Part shown: in pieces, positions 10,289-19,363 of the stretch | How positions within the stretch are numbered: the first letter of the stretch is position 1 | Layout: each line of letters begins with the position of its first letter | Origin: CAYVAP01 sp964343195 | GTDB lineage: Bacteria > Bacteroidota > Bacteroidia > J057 | DNA length: 64,000 bases | Assembly: GCA_964343195.1 (NCBI GenBank) | Contig: CAYFIR010000005.1 | Location: 79,236 to 143,235, forward strand | Reading direction: 5' to 3' | Position numbers and translations under genes: made by a program | The notes under the pieces: generated by a model | Told to the model about the DNA's origin: nothing | Database searches by the model: none | The model's input: only the letters and a program-made list of their open reading frames with translations

Positions 10289-10789
10289 ATGTTGCAACCA
10301 GAATCAGTAGCCAAGACTTATTACGATACTCCTATCGGCACAGCTGAGATCTCGGCCTCCGATCAGGGAATTACTTCATTGCAGCTGGTTGAGTTTCCAA
10401 CCTATGAGATAAATCCTGCACAGGACTTTTTGTTGGAGGCAATCGAGCAGCTAGATGAGTATTTTTCAGGAAAACGCAACCACTTCACCGTATTCCTTGA
10501 TCTCCAGGGTACTCAGTTTCAAAATCGGGTTTGGCGCCAGCTACGGGAAATTCCCATGGGGCAGACGATGACTTATCTGGAGGTAGCAAAAGCCATTGAA
10601 TCTCCGGATGCAGTGAGAGCTGTAGGGAGTGCCTGTGGCCGCAATCAGCACTGGATCATGGTTCCCTGCCACCGCGTCATAGGCTCCGATGGCAAGCTGA
10701 CAGGTTACGCGGGTGGAATTACCCGAAAGCGGTGGCTATTGGATCACGAGTGGGGAGTATTGCATGGAAAACAGGCCAGCCTGTTCTAG
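10289..10789 (+). CDS. ogt: Methylated-DNA--protein-cysteine S-methyltransferase
   Basis: A 166-residue O6-alkylguanine DNA alkyltransferase that removes alkyl groups from O6-guanine by irreversible transfer to its own cysteine. The active-site motif MVPCHRVIG puts the acceptor at Cys127. The helix-turn-helix region (TMTYLEVAKAIESPDAVRAVG) and the C-terminal GYAGG..RKRWLLDHE are typical of the family. The usual Asn-Pro in the asparagine hinge (A-x3-NP) is Asn-Gln here (GRNQHW). An in-frame TTG at 10268 is a possible earlier start, but the ATG at 10289 gives the usual N-terminus. It stands alone, divergent from the TPR gene, and ends at a bidirectional terminator. Confidence 0.95.
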   Translation: MLQPESVAKTYYDTPIGTAEISASDQGITSLQLVEFPTYEINPAQDFLLEAIEQLDEYFSGKRNHFTVFLDLQGTQFQNRVWRQLREIPMGQTMTYLEVAKAIESPDAVRAVGSACGRNQHWIMVPCHRVIGSDGKLTGYAGGITRKRWLLDHEWGVLHGKQASLF

Positions 10790-10819
10790 GAACATTCCCT
10801 GATAACAATAAAAAACGAA

Positions 10820-10851
10820 AATCCCCACCTATGCTTACATCGGTGGGGATT
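10820..10851. terminator. Bidirectional intrinsic terminator
   Basis: A perfect 10-base inverted repeat, AATCCCCACC (10820-10829) and GGTGGGGATT (10842-10851), with a 12-base loop. It sits between the converging ends of ogt and the DUF6089-like barrel gene. The A-rich flank on the left gives a T-run for the minus-strand transcript, so it mainly serves the barrel gene and probably both. Confidence 0.8.
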
Positions 10852-10877
10852 GCTGTTTATCGAGCTCCTGATAGGTA

Positions 10878-11711
10878 TCAGTCAGGAGTGGCGTATCGGC
10901 TCAGGTAATAATTGACAGTCAGCATCGCGAAGAAATATCCATCGTTCGCATTTGGGTTTCCTCTGACGGACCCGTACTTGGATATATATTCTTCGTAAGG
11001 AATTGCAGAACGATAAGCCATCCGCGCTGCCGTAGGATTCTGCTCAGCCAGAGCTTCCAGATCCGGGTAGAGGGTACTTACATCATCGAGATAATCTGTC
11101 AGAGTAAGGCGATACCCCAGCTCCATGCTGAGTCCTACCCGCTCGCTCACGCGAGAGTTGATTCCAATCCCTCCAGGAAGTGAAACCTGGAATCGTGAAT
11201 AACTTCTGGGTGCATTATCATCAAGAAACTGTCCTTCAGTTCCAAGAGGCTGTAGTTCAATGGGAGAACCGTCAAATGTACCTTTTGGGTTAAAGTGGAA
11301 CATGGTCACTCCACCAAAAAAATACGGCGTAAAGAATGGACGGCTGATCCACGCATTTCCATAGTTCTTATCCTTGAACACTTCGTACACCATGACGGTG
11401 CTTACCTCAAAGATGGGACTGGTGAAGCTCAGGTTACGGGCGACACGTGCAGGGTCTTCTGCAAACCGGTCGGAAGCCTCAATCTCCCCATAGGACATTC
11501 CCAGACGGAAAGCCAGGTTGGGCTGAATGTAGCGATAATAGAACAGACCACCGGCAGGCTTTAGGAAATTGGCGCGAAAGCCATCGGTCAGGTCACCGTA
11601 GTAATATACGGTTCCGATTCCCCCTGTAACTGCGTGGGTGCGTTGCCCCATCAGCATATGGAAGCTCCCCAGTGCAACCAGTAGAATAGTGAATAGAGTT
11701 AAGCGTTTCAT
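10878..11711 (-). CDS. DUF6089-like outer-membrane beta-barrel protein
   Basis: A 277-residue protein with a signal peptide from the chosen ATG at 11711 (MKRLTLFTILLVALGSFHMLMGQ). A longer frame from 11777 would bury this signal peptide. The mature start (RTHAVTGGIGTVYYYGDLTDG) followed by FLKPAGGLFYYRYIQPNLAFRLG is the pattern of DUF6089-type barrels common in Bacteroidota. Alternating strands run through the whole length. The role is unknown and probably structural in the outer membrane. It is a single gene between convergent ogt and the divergent lipoprotein gene. Confidence 0.82.
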   Translation of the reverse strand: MKRLTLFTILLVALGSFHMLMGQRTHAVTGGIGTVYYYGDLTDGFRANFLKPAGGLFYYRYIQPNLAFRLGMSYGEIEASDRFAEDPARVARNLSFTSPIFEVSTVMVYEVFKDKNYGNAWISRPFFTPYFFGGVTMFHFNPKGTFDGSPIELQPLGTEGQFLDDNAPRSYSRFQVSLPGGIGINSRVSERVGLSMELGYRLTLTDYLDDVSTLYPDLEALAEQNPTAARMAYRSAIPYEEYISKYGSVRGNPNANDGYFFAMLTVNYYLSRYATPD

Positions 11712-11847
11712 CTGAAGTCTAAGTAATTTTATCCCAATACCAAATTCTAAATAGTAGCTTTGAGTGTTGTAGGCCATTACTTTATGTGGCGAAATTACAC
11801 TTTCCCTTATTATTTCTCTTTAGGTTAAGCGGAAAAGTAAACTAATA

Positions 11848-12813
11848 ATGACACAATCAATCACTCGACTCTGGATCATACTGCTTGGGGGAGTAGCCTT
11901 ACTTGGTCAGGCAAGCTGTAAATCCAATTCTGATTCCAACAAGACAACTACCGTACCAAACATGCAGGCACTTCCCGATAGCCTGAGATTAAACTGGACT
12001 TATAACCTTGAAAGACCTTCGGGAATTATGCCTCTTCCCGAGGAGCTGGAGGAAGTGTCTGGTCTTTCTTATGGTGCTGATAGCCAGATTTTTATGCTAA
12101 ATGATGAGCTTGGAGCTTATTATATTTTTTCGTTAAATACCCAAGCCGTGGAAAGTAAGGTTTCTTTTGCTTTAGCAGGGGATTATGAAGGCATAGAGTT
12201 GGTTGGCGATCAGTTGTTTGCTCTGAGGAGTGATGGACAAATCTTTCAGATGGGAGATCCTTACAACGAAGATCCACCCATGGAATCCTTCCGAACCATG
12301 CTTAGTAATAACGATGATACGGAAGGCCTTGGATATGATCCTCAAACTGGAAAACTGCTCATTGCCTGTAAGGAGCCCTCTCGCTACCGGAATCGTGACG
12401 ATCGCTGGAGAGCTGTTTATGGGTACGACATTGCTACCCATGAAGTAGCTGAAGTTCCAGTCCTGGAAATCGACCTCGCAGAAATCAAAGCGGAAATGAT
12501 GGCTTCAGCTGTGACCGATAAGGAAATCGAGCGTGCCCGGGAATTCGAAGTTGAAAAAGAAAAAAGCTTTAAACCCTCAGCCATTGCGGTTCACCCGATA
12601 ACGGGGCACTATTATTTGCTGGCATCTGCTGGCAAACTAATCATAGTTCTCAACCGGGCAGGGCAGGTAATTGGTGCAAAGCACCTGCCCAGAAATCCAT
12701 TTTCCCAACCAGAAGGTATCTGCTTTTCTCCAGAAGGAGATATGTTCATATCCAATGAAGCCCGGGATGGGCAGGCAACTCTTCTATGGTTTGAATATCA
12801 GCCGAATCAATGA
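11848..12813 (+). CDS. SdiA-regulated-like lipoprotein (phytase-like propeller)
   Basis: A 321-residue lipoprotein with a signal sequence and a probable lipid-modified Cys24 (GQASC). The body resembles the SdiA-regulated family: EVSGLSYGADSQIFMLNDELGAYYIF, AGDYEGIELVGDQLFALRSDGQIFQM and the later FKPSAIAVHPITGHYYLLASAGKLIIVLN read as blades of a beta-propeller, close to 3-phytase-like folds. A charged helix-like insert sits near residues 205-240. The substrate is unknown. Its stop overlaps the start of the next gene by 4 bases (ATGA), so the two are translationally coupled. Confidence 0.8.
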   Translation: MTQSITRLWIILLGGVALLGQASCKSNSDSNKTTTVPNMQALPDSLRLNWTYNLERPSGIMPLPEELEEVSGLSYGADSQIFMLNDELGAYYIFSLNTQAVESKVSFALAGDYEGIELVGDQLFALRSDGQIFQMGDPYNEDPPMESFRTMLSNNDDTEGLGYDPQTGKLLIACKEPSRYRNRDDRWRAVYGYDIATHEVAEVPVLEIDLAEIKAEMMASAVTDKEIERAREFEVEKEKSFKPSAIAVHPITGHYYLLASAGKLIIVLNRAGQVIGAKHLPRNPFSQPEGICFSPEGDMFISNEARDGQATLLWFEYQPNQ

Positions 12814-13406
12814 AAGACGCACTGGCCCAAAGGCTGTACGAAGTCTGGAGTCAGGACCTTCAGGAAGCATTCCTGAATGGCCGCATCATCAACGAGACCA
12901 TGTTGGTCGCAGAGATGTACAGAGCCATAAAAGATCCGGGTATGGATGGCCTTGAGGCCTGGGTTTGCCCGGAACTGATGTTTCCGAGGCAGCCAGGTCC
13001 TATCTTCGATCAGCTGAATTTGTACCACCTCAGGCACTACCTGGAAGGAAAACATCCTGAACTGCTGATTACAGATGGGGAGGAAGTCGTGGCCGTATTG
13101 GTGCTGCGATTCGATCCCTTTGAGTTTGTCAACTTCCGACCAGACATCAGGTTACTTTCCAACCTGTTTCAGCTGGCTGGGCAGGATGCGCTACTGTTGG
13201 GCCTTGGAGATGCGCAAAAGGAGTATCCTATCGCCGACAACCTGCTGCTAGCTTATGGCCTCATCACCCGACGGAGTTCACTGGGGTTTCAGGTACGAAG
13301 CCTGGAAGAAGTCGTTCCGGTAGAGGAGTTCCCACGGCCCCTGTTACAGCTGAAGGGTGAAATTGACCCTCCTCATAATCAGTTTCAGGTAAGGTGGCTA
13401 AACTGA
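12810..13406 (+). CDS. Uncharacterised cytoplasmic protein
   Basis: A 198-residue soluble protein with no signal peptide or membrane helix. It starts inside the stop of the lipoprotein gene (ATGA overlap) and ends 55 bases before hflX. The order helix-rich N-terminus, then EAWVCPELMFPR, then PELLITDGEEVVAVLVLRFDPFEF gives a mixed alpha/beta core with an Asp-Gly-Glu-x-Val strand that vaguely recalls a nuclease-like D..ExK arrangement but lacks the lysine. I do not recognise the family. Coupling to the secreted lipoprotein is odd because the two act in different compartments. Confidence 0.7.
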   Translation: MKDALAQRLYEVWSQDLQEAFLNGRIINETMLVAEMYRAIKDPGMDGLEAWVCPELMFPRQPGPIFDQLNLYHLRHYLEGKHPELLITDGEEVVAVLVLRFDPFEFVNFRPDIRLLSNLFQLAGQDALLLGLGDAQKEYPIADNLLLAYGLITRRSSLGFQVRSLEEVVPVEEFPRPLLQLKGEIDPPHNQFQVRWLN

Positions 13407-13461
13407 ATATCCGTAACTTGTCCCCCTTGCTACCGTACTCTCACCGATACGTTGTTGTGGA

Positions 13462-14670
13462 ATGATAGAGAAGAATACGCAGATTAAAAAAGGGCCTGAA
13501 CCTGAGAAGGCCATCCTTGTAGGAGTTTGCTCCCGGGAGATGACCTTTGAACAGTCAAAGGAGTACTTGGACGAGCTGGCTTTCCTGACGGAAACAGCCG
13601 GTGGACGGGCTGTGCGATCATTTATTCAGAATCTTGACAAGCCGATCACCGCTACCTATGTCGGCTCGGGTAAGCTCCTTGAAATCAAGGATGCCATAGA
13701 AGAAACCGAGGCAAACCTGGTCATTTTTGATGATGACCTGTCCCCATCCCAAATCCGGAACCTGGATCAGGAACTGGGTATCAAGGTGCTGGACCGTTCG
13801 TCCCTGATTTTGCACATATTCTCCGAAAGAGCGCAGACTGCCCAGGCCCGGACCCAGGTGGACCTGGCTCAGTATCAGTATGTTTTGCCACGCCTGACAG
13901 GGATGTGGACCCACCTTGGACGTCAGCGAGGGGGTATCGGACTAAAGGGGGCCGGTGAAAAAGAGATCGAGACGGACCGTCGGATTATTCGTGAGCGGAT
14001 TAGCCAGCTAAAAAAACAGCTGGTAAAGATCGACAAGCAGGACGCAACTCGTCGTAAAAACAGGTCGCAGTTTGTTCGCGTAGCCCTTGTAGGATATACC
14101 AATGTCGGGAAATCTACCCTGATGAACCGCATTTCCAAGGCGGAAGTGTTGGCAGAAAACAAGCTCTTTGCTACCCTGGATACCACCGTTCGAAAAGTGA
14201 CGCTACAGGGGATTCCCTTCCTGTTGTCTGATACCGTAGGATTTATCCGAAAGCTGCCGACGCACCTCATCGAGTCATTCAAAAGTACCCTCGCCGAGTC
14301 TCAGGAGTCGGATATCCTCATCCATGTGGTGGATGTCTCTCACCCTCACTTTGAGGCCCATATGAATAATGTGCATGAGACGCTGCGCAGCCTGAGCATC
14401 ACCGACAAGACCGTGATCACGGTCTTCAATAAAATAGATCAACTGGATGAGCCCCTGAGAACCAGCATTCATGACCACTGGTTGGTGCGCGAAAACCAGC
14501 CTGCGGTGTGTATGTCTGCCTACACTGGTGAGGGAGTTGAGGAATTCCGAAACCTGGTTATCGGAGAACTGGTCAAGCAGTATGAGGCCAAACAGGTCAA
14601 TGGGGGCACCCATCCGTTTCTGGAGCAATACCAATATTTTAAAATGGCTGAAGAACAGGAGGAACAGTAG
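13462..14670 (+). CDS. hflX: Ribosome-associated GTPase HflX
   Basis: A 402-residue GTPase that binds and splits stalled or stressed ribosomes. The N-terminal HflX domain (AFLTETAGGRAVRSFIQNLDKP...YVGSGKLLEI, then IFDDDLSPSQIRNLD) and the coiled stretch with GGIGLKGAGEKEIETDRR are characteristic. The G domain shows G1 GYTNVGKST near residue 211, G3 DTVGFIRKLP, and G4 NKID. Length is normal for the family (about 400-430). It is the third gene of a plus-strand run with the lipoprotein and the unknown 198-residue protein, though a separate promoter in the 55-base gap is possible. Confidence 0.96.
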   Translation: MIEKNTQIKKGPEPEKAILVGVCSREMTFEQSKEYLDELAFLTETAGGRAVRSFIQNLDKPITATYVGSGKLLEIKDAIEETEANLVIFDDDLSPSQIRNLDQELGIKVLDRSSLILHIFSERAQTAQARTQVDLAQYQYVLPRLTGMWTHLGRQRGGIGLKGAGEKEIETDRRIIRERISQLKKQLVKIDKQDATRRKNRSQFVRVALVGYTNVGKSTLMNRISKAEVLAENKLFATLDTTVRKVTLQGIPFLLSDTVGFIRKLPTHLIESFKSTLAESQESDILIHVVDVSHPHFEAHMNNVHETLRSLSITDKTVITVFNKIDQLDEPLRTSIHDHWLVRENQPAVCMSAYTGEGVEEFRNLVIGELVKQYEAKQVNGGTHPFLEQYQYFKMAEEQEEQ

Positions 14671-14811
14671 TCATTTTTCATGATGCAGCTTATTGAATCA
14701 TGATCATCGAAAAGTGACCTGTAACCTTTGGTTGGATTTGCATTATACAAGAGGGCCTTTTCTCTTTGCTCCCGCTGGGATAATTTGCCTATCTGAAAGC
14801 CCGGAGAACCT

Positions 14812-17800
14812 ATGGATCTGAAAAGACTTCCTTTTTTACCCCTCAATTTCTTTTTCCATCAGCTAAATAAGGCGAACAAAACCGCTTTTGTCATTGGCAT
14901 GGCCCTGCTAGGGCTGAGTGTGGGGGCATGGTTATTTTCCTATCAGAATCCCACTGCCTACTCGATTGAGGTCAATGCTGTGCCGGAAACCCTGAGTGAG
15001 CAGGTGGCAGTGGACACCGTGGAGGCTTCCTATCGCTCATTCCCGTTAACTTTTGATGCTTACAGACAGCAGGTGTTTTTTTCAGCATCGCCTATTACCC
15101 CGCCTAACTGGGCATTTGTGGTAGCCTTTGTCGTGCTGGCTCTGGCCTGGTCCCTGTTACTGGCCAATGCCAGTGTGATCCGCTCGAGGTGGGCCTTTTT
15201 GTTCTATTTACTGTTTGCCATCTGGATACATACCACCGGAGTTGCCAGTCTGATAGTCGATCATCCCTGGGGCAGCCGAGGAGTGGAGCTGGTCATTATG
15301 CTGATTTTTCTGGGAGTGGCCTATGCTTTCCAATCCAATATGCTGAAAGGAAGGCTGGGCCTGAGGTTTGGGGTGATGGCAGCCCTGAGCGCATTGGTAT
15401 TCGGGCTAGCTTACGGATTAAGTGGAAAAGCGGAGCTGGTCTTCCACCAAATGATGGGAGAGTCCTTCATTTACCTCTCCATCCTTACCTTGATCCTGGT
15501 ACTGTTTGTCAGCAAGGAACCGACCAATCTGCTTGTGTATCTGGCTACCAACCGAGCCAACCCCACGAATCGCCTCAAGGCCCCCTTCGTTTACATTGGC
15601 CTGGGGCTCTTGCAACTGGTTAACCTTTTCTGGCTGGACCACTATTTAGGATGGAATTTTGTGACCCAGGAAACACCCGGTTTTCGCCCATCGCATCTCC
15701 TGGCGATGGCCTTTGTCCTGACACCATTTCTCTCCCAGAATCATTACCATCAGGTCCGAAATATCTTCTCCACCCTAGGGGTGTTTACCCTGATGCTGGT
15801 AATCTGGCCGCTCATAGGAGTTGTATTTCTCTGGGCCAATCTCGCTGCATTTGACCCGTTGATGGCCTATACCATCGACCGAATGGCGGCCATCACCTTC
15901 ACCGGAGTGGGGGTAGGACATGTGCTGTTTATCCTCATGAATCACATCGAACTGATTCGTCACCGAATCAACATGTACTACCTGATGGCAGATGGACCAC
16001 GTGTAGGCTTCACCATGGTTTGGTTACTGGGGCTTACCCTTTGGGTTTTTGCGGAAGGCAGTGAAAACTGGAAAACCCCCCGGCTGCTTTCTCATGGCTA
16101 TGCCCTGCATCAGGCTGACCAGTTTTGGTTGGAAGGAAACCAGGAGAATGCGGCGACCTTTTATGAAATTTCCATCCGGCTCGCTGGAAGCAGCCCCAAA
16201 GCTCACCATAACCTGGCCTCTATCCAGTTGGCGGATCAAACCCTGTTGGGGGAGGCTGTGACACATTACCAGAAGGCTAGTCGGAGCTTTGACTTTCCCT
16301 ATGGATACCTGAATGCTGCAAGTCTTTTTCGCCTGAATAATCAATCCGATCAGGCCATGCAAGTCATGGAATCTGCGTTGGAGCGCTATCCGGATCAGCC
16401 ACAACTCCTTAATAACCTTGGGAATATCTGGCTGGAGAAACAAGAACCGGACTCTGCCATCAAGGCCTATCAGGCTGCTCTGAAGGCAGATCTGTCTCAG
16501 GCTGCGACCTATAGCAACCTTGCGCAATTGTACTGGCAATATGATCGAGAAAAGTCTGCCACGGAGTTTTTTCAGGCAGCGGTTGAGCTTTCTGATCCTG
16601 GTACTTCGGTGCTGCTCAGTTCCATTTGGTATCAACTACAGACAGGGGAAAAACTTGACATGCCGGGACTTTCCGGGGAAGGACTGGATGATCCCCTGTT
16701 GATCTACAACTATCAACTTCTCCATTTGGATGAGGGAGACACCGTGGGACGGGGGGTGATTCGGTCGATGGCAGATCAGGGAGCAGCTCCTGATGCGATG
16801 CTGTTAGACGGCTATCTGCTGTTCCTCGAGGGCGATATTGAGCGTGCCCTTAGTCGATTGGAATACCTTGCCGAAGGGTACGATGCCTATGCCGCTCCCG
16901 CTAATTACCTCATTGGAGTTAGCTATTACCAGCTAGGGCTGCCGGAAATGGCAAAGGTCTATTTTGAGAAGCAGGCCAGGGTCGGTGATCCACAGGGACG
17001 CTTTTTGGCAGCCGTAATGGACATAGACCTGGGGCGAGCCGAGGAAGCTAATGCGGCCCTTTCGCTCCTTAGAGCAGAGGAGGAGGAATATTTCGAGCCG
17101 GCTTCACGTGAGATTGCGATGCTGCTCAAGGCCTATGGTCAGGACCTGTATGCCCAACTGGAATATGACCTCTCAAAGCTCAACTACGAAGAAAAGATTC
17201 GAATGGGGCGCTATTCAGACAGTATGCAGTATTTCAGCACTGCCCTGAGAATTTATCAGGATCTGATAGCGAAAGATACTGCCCGTATCGAGCCATATCT
17301 GGAAATGGGGCGCATTTATAACAGGTATTGCGACGAGTTGGCAGGAGTAAACCTTCGGTTGGGACTGGAGCAAGCCGCTAATTCAAGGCCCCTTCGCCTT
17401 GCATATGTGGAGAGTTTGCTGTGTGAGGGGAAGGTCGATTCTGCGGCATATCTGCTGTCTCAGGTCGCAGAGGATGACTTCGAGGATGAATGGCAGCGTC
17501 GACTCAAGGCTCAGCTGACCTTGCAGCAGGGGGATACGGCCATGTCCGCTGAAATCCTGTCTGAGTTTATCGCGGAGCAACCCCTGGCCCGCGATGCCAT
17601 TCTGGACCTTGCGGGTATTTATCAGCAACAGGAAGATTACTTTGCGCTCAACCAGTTGATGGGAGTGGCTTTGCGGATGAATGATCAGCATCCGCTATTC
17701 TGGTATTATTTTGCCTGGTCTTCTCGAGGCCTTGGCTACGGTGAGGACGCTGCCTATGGGGCACGCATGGCGATTGAACTGGCGTTTAATTCTCAACAGG

Positions 17801-17859
17801 CGGCGACCTTCGATGCCGAATTTGAGGAGGTGCTTCGCCAATATCCGGATGCAGGATAG
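14812..17859 (+). CDS. Multi-pass membrane protein with C-terminal TPR array
   Basis: A 1015-residue protein. Residues about 25-420 contain roughly ten membrane helices. The C-terminal part, from about 425 to the end, is a long array of tetratricopeptide repeats (for example QLLNNLGNIWLEKQEPDSAIKAY and ATYSNLAQLYWQYDREKSAT). The layout resembles membrane TPR proteins of Bacteroidota involved in envelope assembly or O-glycan processing, but the Wzy/Tmtc-type catalytic motifs are not obvious, so I do not assign an enzyme. It is a single gene, 141 bases after hflX, convergent with the zinc-ribbon gene across a 183-base gap in which I see no clear terminator. Confidence 0.78.
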   Translation: MDLKRLPFLPLNFFFHQLNKANKTAFVIGMALLGLSVGAWLFSYQNPTAYSIEVNAVPETLSEQVAVDTVEASYRSFPLTFDAYRQQVFFSASPITPPNWAFVVAFVVLALAWSLLLANASVIRSRWAFLFYLLFAIWIHTTGVASLIVDHPWGSRGVELVIMLIFLGVAYAFQSNMLKGRLGLRFGVMAALSALVFGLAYGLSGKAELVFHQMMGESFIYLSILTLILVLFVSKEPTNLLVYLATNRANPTNRLKAPFVYIGLGLLQLVNLFWLDHYLGWNFVTQETPGFRPSHLLAMAFVLTPFLSQNHYHQVRNIFSTLGVFTLMLVIWPLIGVVFLWANLAAFDPLMAYTIDRMAAITFTGVGVGHVLFILMNHIELIRHRINMYYLMADGPRVGFTMVWLLGLTLWVFAEGSENWKTPRLLSHGYALHQADQFWLEGNQENAATFYEISIRLAGSSPKAHHNLASIQLADQTLLGEAVTHYQKASRSFDFPYGYLNAASLFRLNNQSDQAMQVMESALERYPDQPQLLNNLGNIWLEKQEPDSAIKAYQAALKADLSQAATYSNLAQLYWQYDREKSATEFFQAAVELSDPGTSVLLSSIWYQLQTGEKLDMPGLSGEGLDDPLLIYNYQLLHLDEGDTVGRGVIRSMADQGAAPDAMLLDGYLLFLEGDIERALSRLEYLAEGYDAYAAPANYLIGVSYYQLGLPEMAKVYFEKQARVGDPQGRFLAAVMDIDLGRAEEANAALSLLRAEEEEYFEPASREIAMLLKAYGQDLYAQLEYDLSKLNYEEKIRMGRYSDSMQYFSTALRIYQDLIAKDTARIEPYLEMGRIYNRYCDELAGVNLRLGLEQAANSRPLRLAYVESLLCEGKVDSAAYLLSQVAEDDFEDEWQRRLKAQLTLQQGDTAMSAEILSEFIAEQPLARDAILDLAGIYQQQEDYFALNQLMGVALRMNDQHPLFWYYFAWSSRGLGYGEDAAYGARMAIELAFNSQQAATFDAEFEEVLRQYPDAG

Positions 17860-18042
17860 ACAAAAATCCGTAAAATAGAGAATCACGTGAACTAATGGTT
17901 AAAATGTCCAATCGGTTCCGAAGGCGCGTTTTTGAAAAAGAAAACGAGCCTCAGAGACGTGAAGACAGCCCGTATCGGCATAAAAAGTCTACCGAGCCAA
18001 CTGTTAATTCGCATGAATCAGGCTTATAACCCCGTACTATTC

Positions 18043-19125
18043 TCAAATTTCCAGTCCATACCAGGTGCCAAGGATATAGGCTTTCCTGGCTGTGATTTTC
18101 TGACCCTGGTTCAGATTAATCCACGTTTTTTCTGGAACCTTTTCACGATGGGTGCTGCCATTGGATTCCCTGACCGTGATTTCATAAGTAGCATCTTTGG
18201 GGCCAGCCCGCCACTCGTCCGATTGTCTCAATCGGGAGTCTTCCGGCCACCTGGGATCGTGGTCCTTTCCAGCGGCCTTGATGATGTTGGCATCTCGTGA
18301 AACCCATTCATGAATTTTATATCGATACTTGGTGGCATAGATGGGGACCTTGTCATAAACGGGGGCTTCGTAGGTTTCATCCCGATACTCATAGGTTGGA
18401 CGGGTGCAGTATTTGTCCACGAAATAGCCGTTTCCTTTGTCTATTTTTCCACATACATAGCGCTCGGTGCCTGTTTGTACCTTGACTTTACGGGTGCGGG
18501 TTTCGTAACCTCGCAGGACCTGTTTGTAGCTTTTTACGGCACGGAAGGACTCTATGTCAAAGGCACCGCCAGGAGTACTCCAGTCCTCATGTGAGACGAC
18601 TTCCCTGTGTTGGAGCTGTATCTGTCGTTCCCAGTGAAATGTCGTTACCTCGACCTGGACTTTGTTGGGAAAGGTCCGCAGCAGGAACCAGCCTCCAAAC
18701 AGGACCGCAGCGGCCATGAGGATGGTTCGGAATCCACGGCTGCCGCGCTTCTTTTTTTTCTGGGGTTGCTCAGAGGGATGTAGGGTGCGTTTGGGGGCAA
18801 AGCTTTCTTGGGGGACTTCTCCGGGAGCGTAGGTACGCTCGGTCAGGTTAACATCCTCGCTGGATTCATCTCGTACATTGCCGCAGGCATGGCATTCAGT
18901 TTCTGAAGCTTTATTCTGGCTTTGACAGTGGCCGCAGATCCAGTCTGCCCCTCCATGGGCGGCCTCTTTGTGCTTCTCATCATTTACCTCTTCAGAATCT
19001 TCTGGTAAATAGAATCTGACATCTTTCGGGCGGGGAGAGTCACAGTTGGGGCATCGGGTCAGCGGACCCCGGATTGCCCTGGTCCCACATGAAGTACAGT
19101 CCCAACGAGCTTCGTAAACAGCCAT
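18043..19125 (-). CDS. Zinc-ribbon/RanBP2-type zinc-finger membrane protein
   Basis: A 360-residue protein. Two zinc-finger-like units lie in the cytoplasmic N-terminus: Cys10/13/25/28 in a W-D-C-x2-C-G...C-P-x-C arrangement and Cys64/67/78/81 (WICGHCQSQ...ECHACGN). A basic linker (KKKKRGSR) precedes a single membrane helix at about 133-150. The exported C-terminal part is polar and strand-rich with two cysteines (YVCGKID, KYCTRPTYEY) and a repeated Tyr-Glu-x-Arg style. The fingers resemble RanBP2-type zinc ribbons, which bind RNA or proteins. The function is unknown. It is transcribed alone, divergent from the PilJ-type kinase. Confidence 0.75.
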   Translation of the reverse strand: MAVYEARWDCTSCGTRAIRGPLTRCPNCDSPRPKDVRFYLPEDSEEVNDEKHKEAAHGGADWICGHCQSQNKASETECHACGNVRDESSEDVNLTERTYAPGEVPQESFAPKRTLHPSEQPQKKKKRGSRGFRTILMAAAVLFGGWFLLRTFPNKVQVEVTTFHWERQIQLQHREVVSHEDWSTPGGAFDIESFRAVKSYKQVLRGYETRTRKVKVQTGTERYVCGKIDKGNGYFVDKYCTRPTYEYRDETYEAPVYDKVPIYATKYRYKIHEWVSRDANIIKAAGKDHDPRWPEDSRLRQSDEWRAGPKDATYEITVRESNGSTHREKVPEKTWINLNQGQKITARKAYILGTWYGLEI

Positions 19126-19363
19126 GATTGCAATAAATGAATTCCTCCAAAAGATACAGGGATTTCCCGATTTGTTGCAATCAAATTCTGGGTCTGCGGG
19201 AATTCTATTGGGAGAAATAGACCATAGGACCAGTCCCGCGCTATTTATCCCCTATGTATGTTTATTGGAAAATGTGATATTCAAATTATTCTATTTATGA
19301 CTTTTTTTAGGGTATCCCCGTGTCTGGTCTAACAATTCACACCTTTTAGCTGTCCTACATACT

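Noticed and set aside
14678..14703. TCATGAT...ATCATGA inverted repeat just after hflX
   Set aside because: Only 7 bases, AT-rich and without a T-run; likely by chance, so not called as a terminator.
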